Shown piece by piece: positions 1 to 8,794 of a DNA stretch of 64,000 bases. Location of the stretch: assembly GCA_965208965.1 (NCBI GenBank), contig OZ242384.1, positions 1 to 64,000 of the forward strand, written 5' to 3'. The position numbers and the translations under genes are program-made. The notes beneath the pieces are model-generated. The model was not told the origin of the DNA and ran no database searches. It saw nothing but the letters and a program-made list of their open reading frames with translations. The stretch is from Bin5 sp965208965 (GTDB lineage: Bacteria; Chloroflexota; Anaerolineae; Caldilineales; Caldilineaceae). Position 1 is the first letter of the stretch, and each line of letters begins with the position of its first letter.

Positions 1-2
1 TG

Positions 3-74
3 CAGAAGGCATCGAGCGCCGCGGAGGTTCGGGCAATCCTGGCCGGCCATAGTTACGGGGATGACGAAGAGTAA
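3..74 (+). CDS. C-terminal tail of an unknown upstream gene (partial)
   Basis: Frame 3 is open from the window edge to a TAA at 72-74 and encodes 23 residues ending in GDDEE. It is followed 24 bases later by a strong terminator hairpin, which supports it being the end of a real rightward gene. Too little is present to name a family. Confidence 0.5.
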   Translation, partial: QKASSAAEVRAILAGHSYGDDEE

Positions 75-98
75 GAGGCAAGGGGTGAGAGAACAGAA

Positions 99-137
99 GA
101 GGGGAGTGAGTGTTGAGCTCACTCCCCTCTCTTTTTT
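99..137 (+). terminator. Rho-independent terminator
   Basis: A 12-bp perfect stem (GAGGGGAGTGAG, 99-110, with its complement at 118-129) closes a 7-base loop and is followed by TCTTTTTT. It ends the rightward gene entering the window. The stem also lies just past the stop of the leftward gene at 155 and may partly insulate the two units. Confidence 0.85.
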
Positions 138-154
138 CGGTGAGTGCCCCTTTT

Positions 155-622
155 TCACGGCTGGGATTCTTCAGTTTCGGTTACTTCGATGCGGACGGCA
201 ACATAGCCGTCGTTGTCGCTCAGGATGTCGTCATTAATGCGCAAGTAGAGGATGCCGTGTTGGGTCGCCTGCATGTTTACGCCTTCGCCGACGACGAAGC
301 GGAACCCGTGTACGCCGATGCGCCCGATGAGTGCCCCTCCTGTTCCCTCCCCTACGGGGTAGAAGCTGGGCGCGGGAAAGACCGGGTGCCCGCTGGGCCC
401 ATGAAACTCGTCGGGCGTGTAAAGCCATTCCCCCTCCGCTTCGATCCGGACGCGGTCTCCCTGGTCGACGCGTACACCGGTACTCTGCCAATCGCGATAG
501 GCGTAGATCCGTTTGGCGAGCAATTCTTTATGGTCGCGGGCGACGGTCAGGGTCCGCTGAGCTGTTTGCGTCAGCATAACAAGGACAGCGATTGCACCTG
601 CCAGGAGCAGTATTTTTCGCAT
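155..622 (-). CDS. Exported PA-IL (LecA)-like domain protein
   Basis: A 155-residue protein. A hydrophobic N-terminal segment (about residues 4-22, after MRK) looks like a signal peptide or anchor. The rest resembles the PA-IL/LecA-type beta-sandwich: a YPVGEGTGGALIGRIG stretch, then FVVGEGV and LYLRINDD with a final DGYVAVRIEV strand. In LecA this fold binds galactose with calcium, but sugar binding here is only inferred. The ATG follows the upstream gene's stop by 3 bases and uses a GAGGAG ribosome site inside that gene's end, so the two are co-transcribed and probably translationally coupled. The partner is an SPFH membrane protein, which suggests an envelope role. Confidence 0.6.
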   Translation of the reverse strand: MRKILLLAGAIAVLVMLTQTAQRTLTVARDHKELLAKRIYAYRDWQSTGVRVDQGDRVRIEAEGEWLYTPDEFHGPSGHPVFPAPSFYPVGEGTGGALIGRIGVHGFRFVVGEGVNMQATQHGILYLRINDDILSDNDGYVAVRIEVTETEESQP

Positions 623-625
623 GCG

Positions 626-2476
626 CTACTCCTCCGCAGAGGGCCGCAGTTCAAGGATCGGCTCGGCGCCGGTACCCAGGATCCACTTGCTGTTCTCCTT
701 CAGTTCGACGGCAATGAGGTAGTCGATATACTTTTCTGCGAGCGCGCCTTTGCCCTCCAGTTCGCTGAGGATGGCGCGGACGGCAAGCTGCTGGGCCTCG
801 GTCGTTAGCTGGATCTGTTCGGCTTCGGCCGCGGCTGTGGTAGAGATGCGATAGGCGGCGGCTTCGGCCTCCTTTTGCGCGGCGTAGAACTGGGCGTCGG
901 CGACAGTGCGCTGCTGTGCGGCTTCGGCCTCGGCCTGCTCCTGACGCTGCGCGGCCACCATGCGGTCCTTAATTGCAGACAGGACCTCGGCGGGCGGCGA
1001 CGCGCTTTGGATCTGGACGGTCATGAATTCGACACCGTACTGATCTTCTTTCTCCTTCAACTCCTGCATAATCTCAAGGTTCATTTCCGTGCGCTGGTTC
1101 ATGACGCCGGTCATCGTCTTGGTGTTGATGACATCGCGCAGCCTGCCCTGCACGAATTCGAAGACGATGCGCTCCGGGTCGTCGACGGCGAGGGCGAAGC
1201 GCTCGGGATTTGTCACGCGGTAGGTGAATTGGAGGGAGACGTCCATGGTGACGTTGTCGGAGGTCATGGCGGGTATGCGCTCGACATAGCCCAGCCGCTC
1301 GATGACTTTGACAATTATGACCGTGTCAACCAGGGGGACTTGAACGTGCCATCCGGGCGTTTGCACGCCGAGGAAGCGGCCGCCGCGCAGGTGCAGGCCG
1401 CGTTCGAACTCGTGGATCTTGTAGACCGCGGCCCGGCCGACGTAGAGTGCGACCAAGAGAACTGCCAGCGCCGCGAGAACTACGATTGAGAGCTTGTAAA
1501 ACCGTTCCAGGTCCGCTCCGACAGGTTGCCGTGATTCGGGCACGGCATCCACTACTGTCTCTTCACTCATGTTTGCTTCTCCTTTGGGGGAATCGAGTCC
1601 TGCCATCTTAGTTTGCGGCAGGACGGATAGGTCGCTGATTCTTTCTGAAACCCCGGTCGATGGGGGCAGAGCTCTTGCAACCCCATCTGTAAACGAGGCA
1701 AATGCCTTGTCGATTCCAAGAATGCCGCTCAACCATTTGACGAGTGGTGGAAGCAGAAAGCCCCCGCTAAGTATCAGCCAAGCCAGTCCGACAAGCGGGA
1801 TCAAAACTGTCAACATGCCCAGAATTCCCCTCAGGTTCTCTACGTAGCCGTAACTGAGGAGAAAGAACATGTTGGTGAATATCACGCCGCCAAAAAGCAG
1901 CGTCGCCCGCGGCCAGCTCTTGTCATTGAAAGGACGCGTTGCAGAGGGAAGCCAGAACAGCAAAGCGATAACAGCCGCCGCCACTGCTGACACAAGCACA
2001 AATCTCCAGTTGCTTCCAACTGAATCTCCTTGAACAAGCAGCGCAAGCGGGATGATGAGTGCTGCGTGGGGAAACACCGTGTATGCGGCAAGCAGCCGCT
2101 TGGAACTGTGCCAGCCAGCCCATACCACGTTCACGAAGTAGGGCGAGAATGCAAAGAGAATGAGAAGGAGTCCCAGGACTGCCGCGAACACTCCACTTTG
2201 CCATTCCATAACCGAAAGGGCGAATTGGAGGAGAGTTGCGACCGCCGCGTACACTGCGAACCCCACCCAGCTGTGGAACCAGAGTGGACGTCCAGTCAGC
2301 CAACCCACGAACGCCCCGCCGACGTATATGATGCGCAGTGCCCAGATAACACTTTGTCTCCAAAGACCGGGCGAAAGCAAGTCTGGTACGTTGATTCCCA
2401 GCCAAAAGGCTGCAGGCAACAACAAGAAGGGAAGTGCGATGGGTGCAGCGGTGTGAAAAGTGAAAGTGCGATACAT
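626..2476 (-). CDS. Multi-spanning membrane protein fused to an SPFH/Band-7 (stomatin-like) domain
   Basis: A 616-residue protein. About residues 1-250 form a hydrophobic domain with roughly seven to eight predicted membrane segments. A polar linker (about 255-325) follows, then one further membrane segment (about 330-350) and a stomatin/HflC-like SPFH domain (about 350-500; note PGWHVQVPLVDTV and VTMDVSLQFTYRV). The C-terminal part is Ala/Glu-rich coiled coil (AAQRQEQAEAEAAQQR onward), as in flotillin/HflK relatives. SPFH proteins scaffold membrane microdomains or protease complexes. The fusion is unusual: an internal ATG at 1570 (codon 303, MSEET) is preceded by AAAGGAG with ideal spacing, so a 314-residue stand-alone SPFH protein may also be made. 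Confidence 0.75.
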   Translation of the reverse strand: MYRTFTFHTAAPIALPFLLLPAAFWLGINVPDLLSPGLWRQSVIWALRIIYVGGAFVGWLTGRPLWFHSWVGFAVYAAVATLLQFALSVMEWQSGVFAAVLGLLLILFAFSPYFVNVVWAGWHSSKRLLAAYTVFPHAALIIPLALLVQGDSVGSNWRFVLVSAVAAAVIALLFWLPSATRPFNDKSWPRATLLFGGVIFTNMFFLLSYGYVENLRGILGMLTVLIPLVGLAWLILSGGFLLPPLVKWLSGILGIDKAFASFTDGVARALPPSTGVSERISDLSVLPQTKMAGLDSPKGEANMSEETVVDAVPESRQPVGADLERFYKLSIVVLAALAVLLVALYVGRAAVYKIHEFERGLHLRGGRFLGVQTPGWHVQVPLVDTVIIVKVIERLGYVERIPAMTSDNVTMDVSLQFTYRVTNPERFALAVDDPERIVFEFVQGRLRDVINTKTMTGVMNQRTEMNLEIMQELKEKEDQYGVEFMTVQIQSASPPAEVLSAIKDRMVAAQRQEQAEAEAAQQRTVADAQFYAAQKEAEAAAYRISTTAAAEAEQIQLTTEAQQLAVRAILSELEGKGALAEKYIDYLIAVELKENSKWILGTGAEPILELRPSAEE

Positions 2477-2811
2477 GGTCCTAGCACAGGAACTGTTCGT
2501 TGCTGGCCTTCAGTTTAACTTCGGAAGGGGAGTTCTTTCGGCTTCGTATCGGTCCATATCCAGACGACTGTAGTACGAGACGGACGAAAAGACACGTTTA
2601 GCAATTGACCCTACCGTAAGCCCTTATCGTTCTCGAAATAGGCAGATGGGGAATCGTGAAATAGAGCCTCATATCAATTTTATGGCATTTTTCTTGTTTG
2701 CAAGCTCTCGCCATTGATAATAAAATGTCATTTATCTTCCCACGAGTGAGGAAGGACGTTTTCCGATTTGTTCCGACAGCAGAGATTCCATACCTAGCAA
2801 GGAGGATCAAA
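2477..2811. other. Divergent intergenic region
   Basis: No gene is seen in these 335 bases between the leftward SPFH gene and the rightward sugar-binding protein gene. The right half is AT-rich compared with its surroundings. It holds an inverted pair TGGCATTTT (2683-2691) and AAAATGTCA (2722-2730), one mismatch, flanking a candidate promoter. A sugar-responsive repressor could bind there, but no regulator gene is adjacent. Confidence 0.4.
2694..2721 (+). promoter_or_regulatory. Candidate promoter of the sugar ABC operon
   Basis: TTGTTT (2694-2699) and GATAAT (2716-2721) are separated by 16 bases, about 90 bases before the start of the binding-protein gene. They sit inside the inverted pair described for this intergenic region. 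Each box departs from the sigma-70 consensus, so the call is tentative. Confidence 0.3.
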
Positions 2812-4158
2812 ATGGGAACGCAGCACAGTTTTAGTCGGCGAAGGTTTTTGCATGGGGCAGGCTTGGGCGCCGCGGGGTTGGCGCTGGCGGCCTGTGCAGC
2901 GCCGGCAACGGAGCCTGCCGCAGGGGACGCAGAGGCGCCCGCAGCCGAAATTCCTGAGGTTGTATTTTGGTTTCCATGGGAGGACCCGGCCCTGAACATT
3001 CAAGACAAGTTCAACGAAGCAGGGTTGGGTGTTACAGCGGTCTGGCAACTTGGCGAATATGATTCGAACACGAAGACGATGGCCGCGCTGGCGGCCGGTA
3101 CGCCGCCTCCGGTTTCGTTCCTGGGCCGGTGGCAGAGCGGCGACTTGGCGGTGCGCGATGCGCTCGTGGTCCTGGACGACTACATTGAGGGCGCCGAAAA
3201 CTTCACTTGGGACAACATTTGGGAGCGACTGCAGAAGGATTCGATACTGTGGGGCAAGAAGTGGATCGTTCCCTACACGACGGATACGCGCGCGCTTCTG
3301 TACAACAGGACGGTCATGGGAGAGGCAGGGCTTGACCCGGATGCCCCGCCATTGACGTGGGATGAACTGCACCAGATGGCAATCGACATAACAGAATTGG
3401 ACGACGCGGGCCGCTTGGACGTGATCGGGTTTACGCCCACTTTTGGCAATCCGCCGGTGCATCTCATGTTTCTGACGTTGATCTGGTGCCTTGATAGCGA
3501 CATGGTCAATGAAGATTTGACCCAGGTGACGATAACGGACAAGGGCGAAGAGGCCATGGTCTTCCTGAAACAGTTGATGGACGACCAGGGAGGATACGAG
3601 GCCGCGGGCGCCTTCACAAGGGGGCTCAGTCTGGCGGAAGGAATCGATGCATTTTCGGCAGGAAAGGTGGGTCTGGCGATGCACGGGCAGTGGGTGCTTC
3701 GCAACTACGACAAATATTCACCGGACCTCGACTTTGGTATGATTCCGGGCCCGGTCTTCCCGGAGTACGACATACATGCCAACTATGACGGTGGCGGCGG
3801 CTGGTTCCTTTTCAAGGAGGGCGGACAGCCGGATGATGCCTGGGCCCTGGTCGACTTCACGATGAACGAAGAATTCTATCTTGACCACGCAAACAGATTT
3901 CACTGGCTGCCGGCGCGCTCCGATGTGGGTGAGCAGTGGGCGGCCTTTGACGAACGGCGCGAGGTCTTCGCAGCGACGGCAAACACGGTGCGGTGGATCC
4001 CGATTTTCGTCGGCATCCTTGAAACAATGGGCGACATTGCCACCATGTTCGACAACATTCTGATTGGCGGCAAAGACATTGCCAGCGAACTGGAGATTGC
4101 GGAAGAGAAGATTCAGGCTGTACTGGACCGGCACAACGAGTTCCCGGTGCCTTCCTAG
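2812..4158 (+). CDS. ABC transporter sugar-binding lipoprotein (CUT1 type)
   Basis: The ATG at 2812 is chosen because AAGGAGG lies 6 bases upstream and the protein then begins with a normal export signal. The N-terminus combines a twin-arginine motif (SRRRFLHGAG, residues about 7-16) with a lipobox (LAAC near residue 27), so it is probably a Tat-exported lipoprotein. The 448-residue body is a family-1 extracellular solute-binding protein (VVFWFPWEDP start, WDELHQMAIDIT hinge region, C-terminal helical lobe). It should deliver a sugar or glycoside to the two permeases downstream. No ATPase gene lies in the operon, so an MsmK/UgpC-type ATPase encoded elsewhere is presumably shared. Confidence 0.88.
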   Translation: MGTQHSFSRRRFLHGAGLGAAGLALAACAAPATEPAAGDAEAPAAEIPEVVFWFPWEDPALNIQDKFNEAGLGVTAVWQLGEYDSNTKTMAALAAGTPPPVSFLGRWQSGDLAVRDALVVLDDYIEGAENFTWDNIWERLQKDSILWGKKWIVPYTTDTRALLYNRTVMGEAGLDPDAPPLTWDELHQMAIDITELDDAGRLDVIGFTPTFGNPPVHLMFLTLIWCLDSDMVNEDLTQVTITDKGEEAMVFLKQLMDDQGGYEAAGAFTRGLSLAEGIDAFSAGKVGLAMHGQWVLRNYDKYSPDLDFGMIPGPVFPEYDIHANYDGGGGWFLFKEGGQPDDAWALVDFTMNEEFYLDHANRFHWLPARSDVGEQWAAFDERREVFAATANTVRWIPIFVGILETMGDIATMFDNILIGGKDIASELEIAEEKIQAVLDRHNEFPVPS

Positions 4159-4194
4159 ACCGTGCCTGATTGGGGAGCTGAATTGCGGGGTGCG

Positions 4195-4216
4195 GGACTC
4201 GGTACTGACCGGGTCC
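4195..4216 (+). other. Intercistronic hairpin after the binding-protein gene
   Basis: GGACTCGGT (4195-4203) pairs with ACCGGGTCC (4208-4216), a 9-bp stem with one G-T pair and a 4-base loop. No T-run follows, so it is more likely an mRNA-stabilising or attenuating hairpin than a full terminator. Two other ABC operons in this window have comparable hairpins between binding-protein and permease genes. Confidence 0.4.
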
Positions 4217-4240
4217 TGAATCCTCGCTCTCTGAACCCTG

Positions 4241-5164
4241 GTGCACATATGCGCGTTCAGTTTTTCTCTATTCGTGATGAAGATGCCGACACAGAAAGCT
4301 ATGCTTAACATTTCTTTGGGACGATTCGAAGGGAAGAGTCGAAAAGTTGCGCAGTCCTCGTTTGTCTATTCCTTGCTCATTGCCCTGGGATTCCTGTTTG
4401 CGATGCCCCTGGTGTGGCTCATCTCCACTTCACTGAAGAGTAATGAGCAGGTAGGAATGTGGCCTCCCGTGTGGATTCCTTATCCCTTTGTATGGGAGAA
4501 CTATTTCGTAGCCTGGACAAGCGGTCGCTTCGGGCTCTATTTCTTTAATACCGCATTCATTACGGTGCTGGCTACATTTGGTCAGCTCCTCACAGCCTCA
4601 ATGGCTGCATTTGGCTTTGCCCGTCTGCGCTTTCCGGGCCGCGAGGTACTGTTTGCCGTTCTTCTGGCAACCATGATGTTGCCATTCGTGGTCACGATGA
4701 TTCCGACCTTTATTCTCTTCAAGAACCTGGGGTGGCTCGACTCCTTCAGGCCACTGATCGTCCCCTACTATTTCGGGGGCGGCGCATTCTTCATTTTTCT
4801 GCTGCGCCAGTTTTTCAAGACATTACCGACTGAGTTGTTCGAACAGGCAACAATCGACGGGGCGTCAAACTACCGCATCTACTATCAGATACTGCTACCC
4901 CTCTCCAAGCCTGCGCTCTCGACCGTGGCCATTTTCGGGTTTTTGCATCACTGGAACGACTTTCTTGCGCCGTTGATCTACCTGAACAGCCCGGAGAAGT
5001 TCACACTGGCTTTGGGATTGCAGCAGTTTATCCAACGAACCGAAGTCCGCTATCAGGAGATGATGGCGATGGCGCTATTAATGACAATTCCGGTCCTTAT
5101 GGTCTTCTTCTTCTTCCAGCAGTACTTCATCCGCGGGGTCGTCATGTCCGGGATTAAGGGGTAG
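4241..5164 (+). CDS. Carbohydrate ABC transporter permease, MalG type
   Basis: A 307-residue inner-membrane protein with six hydrophobic segments and the EAA loop that contacts the ATPase (EQATIDGASNYRIYYQILLPL, about residues 206-226). The end VMSGIKG is typical of MalG-type subunits. The GTG at 4241 gives the longest form. An in-frame ATG at 4277 (MKMPTQ) is an alternative start, and neither has a clear ribosome site. It lies 82 bases after the binding-protein gene. The order MalG-like before MalF-like is the reverse of the usual arrangement. Confidence 0.85.
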   Translation: MHICAFSFSLFVMKMPTQKAMLNISLGRFEGKSRKVAQSSFVYSLLIALGFLFAMPLVWLISTSLKSNEQVGMWPPVWIPYPFVWENYFVAWTSGRFGLYFFNTAFITVLATFGQLLTASMAAFGFARLRFPGREVLFAVLLATMMLPFVVTMIPTFILFKNLGWLDSFRPLIVPYYFGGGAFFIFLLRQFFKTLPTELFEQATIDGASNYRIYYQILLPLSKPALSTVAIFGFLHHWNDFLAPLIYLNSPEKFTLALGLQQFIQRTEVRYQEMMAMALLMTIPVLMVFFFFQQYFIRGVVMSGIKG

Positions 5165-5239
5165 TTTGCCTGGAGGGGAAACGGGGACGTCGCAACCAGA
5201 CTGATTCAGAGTCGGCGTTTGATTGCCGAGTATTGTATT

Positions 5240-6235
5240 ATGAGCCAGGAAGCCATTCCCGCAACGGATAGTAAAGTTACAGCAAACCTTTCTGCCAAAC
5301 CTCGCAGCGTGTGGGCAAGCCCGATTCGCCGGCGCGAAGCCCGCGACGGCATTGTCTTCATTTTGCCTTGGTTTCTCGGCCTGCTCATCTTCATTCTGGG
5401 TCCATTTATTGCCGGCTTCTACTACAGTTTGACGGAGTATGACAGCCTTCTGCCAGCAAACTGGCTGGGCGTGGAAAACTACCGACGTATTCTGTTCGAC
5501 GACGACCGCTTCTGGCTTACCGTTTACAACACTGTCTGGTATGTGTGCGCAGCGGTCGTCCCGCAGGTTATTCTTGGGCTGTTGCTTGCAGTCCTGCTGA
5601 ACCAGAAGGCCAGGGGGATAACGGTGTTCCGGACCGTCTTCTTTATGCCCTCCATCGTTCCAATCGTTGCCTCCGTTTCGCTATTCATCTTCATCCTGCA
5701 TGATCGTTTTGGCCTCCTGAACGAGACGCTCTACCAGGTTTTTGGCATTGTCGGCCCGAACTGGCTTACCAGCCCTGACTGGTCGAAACCTTCACTTGTG
5801 CTCTGGAGCCTGTGGGGTATAGGAGGAGGGATGATTATCTATCTGGCCGGCCTGCAGGGGATCCCACAGACGCTTTATGAAGCTGCGGCGATTGACGGGG
5901 CGGGCGCCCTGCGCTGCTTCTGGAAAATCACAATTCCCTTGATATCGCCGACGATCTTGTTTGTAGTAATCATGGGTATCATCGGTAGCTTTCAGATTTT
6001 CACGCCAGTATTCCTCCTGGGCAGCGCAAATTACGGACTGGCGGCTGCAGGGCCGATGGACTCCCTTCTCTTCTGGGTCGTCTACATTTACAACCAGGGG
6101 TTTTTCTATTTTCGTATGGGCTATGCCAGCGCTATCGCCTGGCTGTTGTTCATGCTGCTGGTGGTACTCACTCTAATCCAGTTTCGTCTGGCCGGTCGTT
6201 GGGTTTACTATGAAGACGAGGCTGCCATTCGTTAG
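5240..6235 (+). CDS. Sugar ABC transporter permease, MalF type
   Basis: Membrane subunit with six predicted helices after a short cytoplasmic N-terminus, and the EAA loop YEAAAIDGAGALRCFWKITIPL in the C-terminal half. I take the ATG at 5240 (MSQEAIPATD). A TTG at 5219 is in frame, but without a better ribosome site. About 331 residues, normal for the family. With the preceding MalG-like subunit it forms the translocation pore for the sugar bound by the 2812 lipoprotein. Confidence 0.85.
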   Translation: MSQEAIPATDSKVTANLSAKPRSVWASPIRRREARDGIVFILPWFLGLLIFILGPFIAGFYYSLTEYDSLLPANWLGVENYRRILFDDDRFWLTVYNTVWYVCAAVVPQVILGLLLAVLLNQKARGITVFRTVFFMPSIVPIVASVSLFIFILHDRFGLLNETLYQVFGIVGPNWLTSPDWSKPSLVLWSLWGIGGGMIIYLAGLQGIPQTLYEAAAIDGAGALRCFWKITIPLISPTILFVVIMGIIGSFQIFTPVFLLGSANYGLAAAGPMDSLLFWVVYIYNQGFFYFRMGYASAIAWLLFMLLVVLTLIQFRLAGRWVYYEDEAAIR

Positions 6236-6292
6236 CGCCGCGATTGAACGCAGCCCCACTCTCCCACATTCAGACTCCCAGGAGGCTTGACT

Positions 6293-7591
6293 GTGTCAGA
6301 CAGCCAACTTCGCATCGGCTTCGGCGAGACCGACATTACGCCGCCGGAGGGTCTCTTCATGTGCGGGAGCCTCGACCCGCGCAGGAACGAAGGCACGACG
6401 GATCCGTTGCAGTCCCACGCGCTCGTCGCGGAAAGCCGCGACAGGCCGATCGCCATTGTGGGTGTCGACTTGGTCGGACTGCCCAAGGCGCGGGCGGATG
6501 CAATAATCGCTGAAGCCTCTCGCCGTACAGGCATCCCATCGGATGCAATATTGATCTCCTGCAGCCACACGCATAGCGGGCCCTATACGGCTGAGGGGGT
6601 CTATTCTTCAGACGTGATCGACGCGGACTACCTCTCGACGCTGCCGGACCGCATCGCGGCAAGCGTTGAGGACGCGGCTGGACGTTTGGAGCCGGCTTCG
6701 ATGCACATTGGCCGGTCCCTGGTCCACCATGGAATCCACAACCGTCGAGTCATCTGCCCGGACGGCAAGGTGATGAACACGTGGATGCCCCAGGCGCTCA
6801 ACGACCTGGAGTACATCCCTCAAGTGTATGGGACGGCAGGTCCTGTCGACCCCGAGATGTGGGTCGTCCGTTTTGACAGGCTGGACGGGTCGACACTGGG
6901 TGTCTTCTACAACTACTCGCTGCACACCAACTCCAAGGGGGGTACGACCTGGTCGGCGGACTACCCGTGCATTGTAGCGGAGCACATGAGGGAAGAGTAC
7001 GGACCTGAAGTGATCTCAGTCTATACACCGGGTGCGTGCGCAGACATCAACGTGACGCTGGGAGGCGTGCGCTGGCGCGAGGGCGCAACTTACTTTGCGG
7101 AGCAGGCGGTGGACGCGGCGCGGCGGGCGATTCCGGTAGACGGGGCGATCGAGGTCAGCGCGATCCGGCGGGATATCAGCGTTCCGCGACGGGACCCTGC
7201 CGATCATTCTCCGGAGGCGATTGGACGGCTCAACTGGGGTGGGGCGGGTGGACGCGCGGATATCTTTGACCGGCAGGCCGAGCTTGTCGCCGGCTTGCCC
7301 GAGCAGTGGGAGGTACCCGTCAACGCGGCACGCATTGGGCCTCTCGCGATCGCGTCCAATCCGGGGGAACTGTTTGTTGAGCATGGGCTCTCGATTAAGC
7401 GGCGTTCCCCTTTTCCGTACACGGTCGTGGCTGAACTGACGAACGACCTGGCTATGTATCAGCCTACCGAGACGGCCTTCGAACAGGAGGGATATGAATG
7501 CCTGGTAGGACCCAACCGGATCGCTCTGGAGGGCGTCGAACGCATTGTGGATACTGCTGTGGAGCTGGCAGAGGCGTTGTGGAACGAATAG
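6293..7591 (+). CDS. Neutral/alkaline ceramidase-like hydrolase
   Basis: About 432 residues resembling the N-terminal catalytic domain of the neutral/alkaline non-lysosomal ceramidase family: GFGETDITPPEG at the start, VGVDLVGLP, the metal-type SCSHTHSGP motif, a YNYSLHTNS segment and GACADINV. GTG at 6293 is preferred because AGGAGG (6280-6285) lies 7 bases before it, whereas a TTG at 6287 would be only 1 base away. No signal peptide is visible, so it is probably cytoplasmic. It sits between sugar permeases and an oxidoreductase, so a role on an imported glycoside or amide is more likely than true ceramide hydrolysis. Confidence 0.75.
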   Translation: MSDSQLRIGFGETDITPPEGLFMCGSLDPRRNEGTTDPLQSHALVAESRDRPIAIVGVDLVGLPKARADAIIAEASRRTGIPSDAILISCSHTHSGPYTAEGVYSSDVIDADYLSTLPDRIAASVEDAAGRLEPASMHIGRSLVHHGIHNRRVICPDGKVMNTWMPQALNDLEYIPQVYGTAGPVDPEMWVVRFDRLDGSTLGVFYNYSLHTNSKGGTTWSADYPCIVAEHMREEYGPEVISVYTPGACADINVTLGGVRWREGATYFAEQAVDAARRAIPVDGAIEVSAIRRDISVPRRDPADHSPEAIGRLNWGGAGGRADIFDRQAELVAGLPEQWEVPVNAARIGPLAIASNPGELFVEHGLSIKRRSPFPYTVVAELTNDLAMYQPTETAFEQEGYECLVGPNRIALEGVERIVDTAVELAEALWNE

Positions 7592-7663
7592 GCTGTCGAA
7601 TGGCGGCAGAAGAGGCCGCTTGACAACACGGGACGAAAAGGTGAGGAAGGAGCTGGGGACAGG

Positions 7664-8746
7664 ATGAGCAAGTTACAGACCGGATTTGTGGGATTGCACA
7701 GGGGCGGCGGGCTGATGCGCAGCCTGGCCGGCCATCCGCAGGTGGAGGTTGCCGCCCTGTGCGATATTGACGAGAACACATTGGCCGATACCGGGGCCGC
7801 GTTCTCGCTGCCCGACGAGAAGATGTTCACCCGCTTCGAGGATTTCGTGAACGCACCGCTTGATATCGTTGTGGTCGCGACGCCGATCGAGTACCACGCA
7901 GAACATTCGATCGCGGCGATGGAGAGCGGAAAGCATGTGTTGTGCGAGCAAACGGCGGCTTACACGGTGGCGGACTGCGCGCGCCTGGTGGAGACGGTGC
8001 ACAAGACGGGACGCGTCTACATGATGGGTGAGAACTACTGCTACTTTCATTACATCCGTGAGTGGCAGGCGTGGATCAAGCAGGGGAAGCTGGGCAAGAT
8101 CTTCCACGCCGAAGGGGAGTACATCCACGAGATCGTGCCGCTGCTCCGAAATCCTGAAACCGGCGAGCGAAGATGGCGTTACACGCGCGCGCCGATCTGG
8201 TACTGTGCGCATTGCCTGGGTCCGATTTTGACGCTGATGGAGGACCGTATCGTCAAGGCGACTGGCGTCCATTCGGGCAAGAACATTTTCCCGAACGAGG
8301 GTCTGGGCTATCTCGACATGGAGGTGGGGCTGTTCCAGACTGAGAAGGGCGCCACGATCAAAATTTTGCGCAGCCAGGTGGCGCCGCGGCATCCTGATAT
8401 GATCTTTTACACCCTCTACGGCGAGAAGGGGTTCGTGGAGAACGGCCGCCAGGGCGGATGGGGCGGAACAACGGGACTCTTCTACAGCAAGGAAGAGGCC
8501 ACTGCCGAGGATGGAGCGCGGCAGATCGAGTGTCCAACGATAGATCCGAATGCGCCGGAGGAGGCGTTGCGGGGCGGGCACGGCACGTCGGAGTACTACA
8601 TGGTGCGGGACTTCATCGGCGCGATCGAACAGAACTCCAAGCCGCCGATTGACGTGGCCCGAGCCCTGGACTTTACGATTCCCGGCATTATCGCCCATGA
8701 GTCGGCGATGCAGGGCGGGAAGTGGTTGGACGTACCTCTCTTTTGA
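7664..8746 (+). CDS. Gfo/Idh/MocA family oxidoreductase
   Basis: A 360-residue predicted NAD(P)-dependent sugar dehydrogenase. An N-terminal Rossmann fold carries FVGLHRGGG in place of the usual GxGxxG and the CDIDENTL acidic end of beta-2. VVATPIEYHAEHSIAAMESGKHVLCEQTAAYT corresponds to the family's EKP region, with EQT replacing EKP. The C-terminal alpha/beta domain provides the substrate site. AAGGAG lies upstream of the ATG with a rather long spacer. Last gene of the 2.8-8.7 kb operon, probably oxidising the sugar that is imported. Confidence 0.82.
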   Translation: MSKLQTGFVGLHRGGGLMRSLAGHPQVEVAALCDIDENTLADTGAAFSLPDEKMFTRFEDFVNAPLDIVVVATPIEYHAEHSIAAMESGKHVLCEQTAAYTVADCARLVETVHKTGRVYMMGENYCYFHYIREWQAWIKQGKLGKIFHAEGEYIHEIVPLLRNPETGERRWRYTRAPIWYCAHCLGPILTLMEDRIVKATGVHSGKNIFPNEGLGYLDMEVGLFQTEKGATIKILRSQVAPRHPDMIFYTLYGEKGFVENGRQGGWGGTTGLFYSKEEATAEDGARQIECPTIDPNAPEEALRGGHGTSEYYMVRDFIGAIEQNSKPPIDVARALDFTIPGIIAHESAMQGGKWLDVPLF

Positions 8747-8794
8747 AACTGCTTTCTTCGCTTTGACCCTACAGCAATATTCAGATAGAGGCGT

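Noticed and set aside
110..808. Rightward 232-codon frame opposite the PA-IL-like and SPFH genes
   Set aside because: It runs antisense to two genes with clear family similarity and starts within the terminator.
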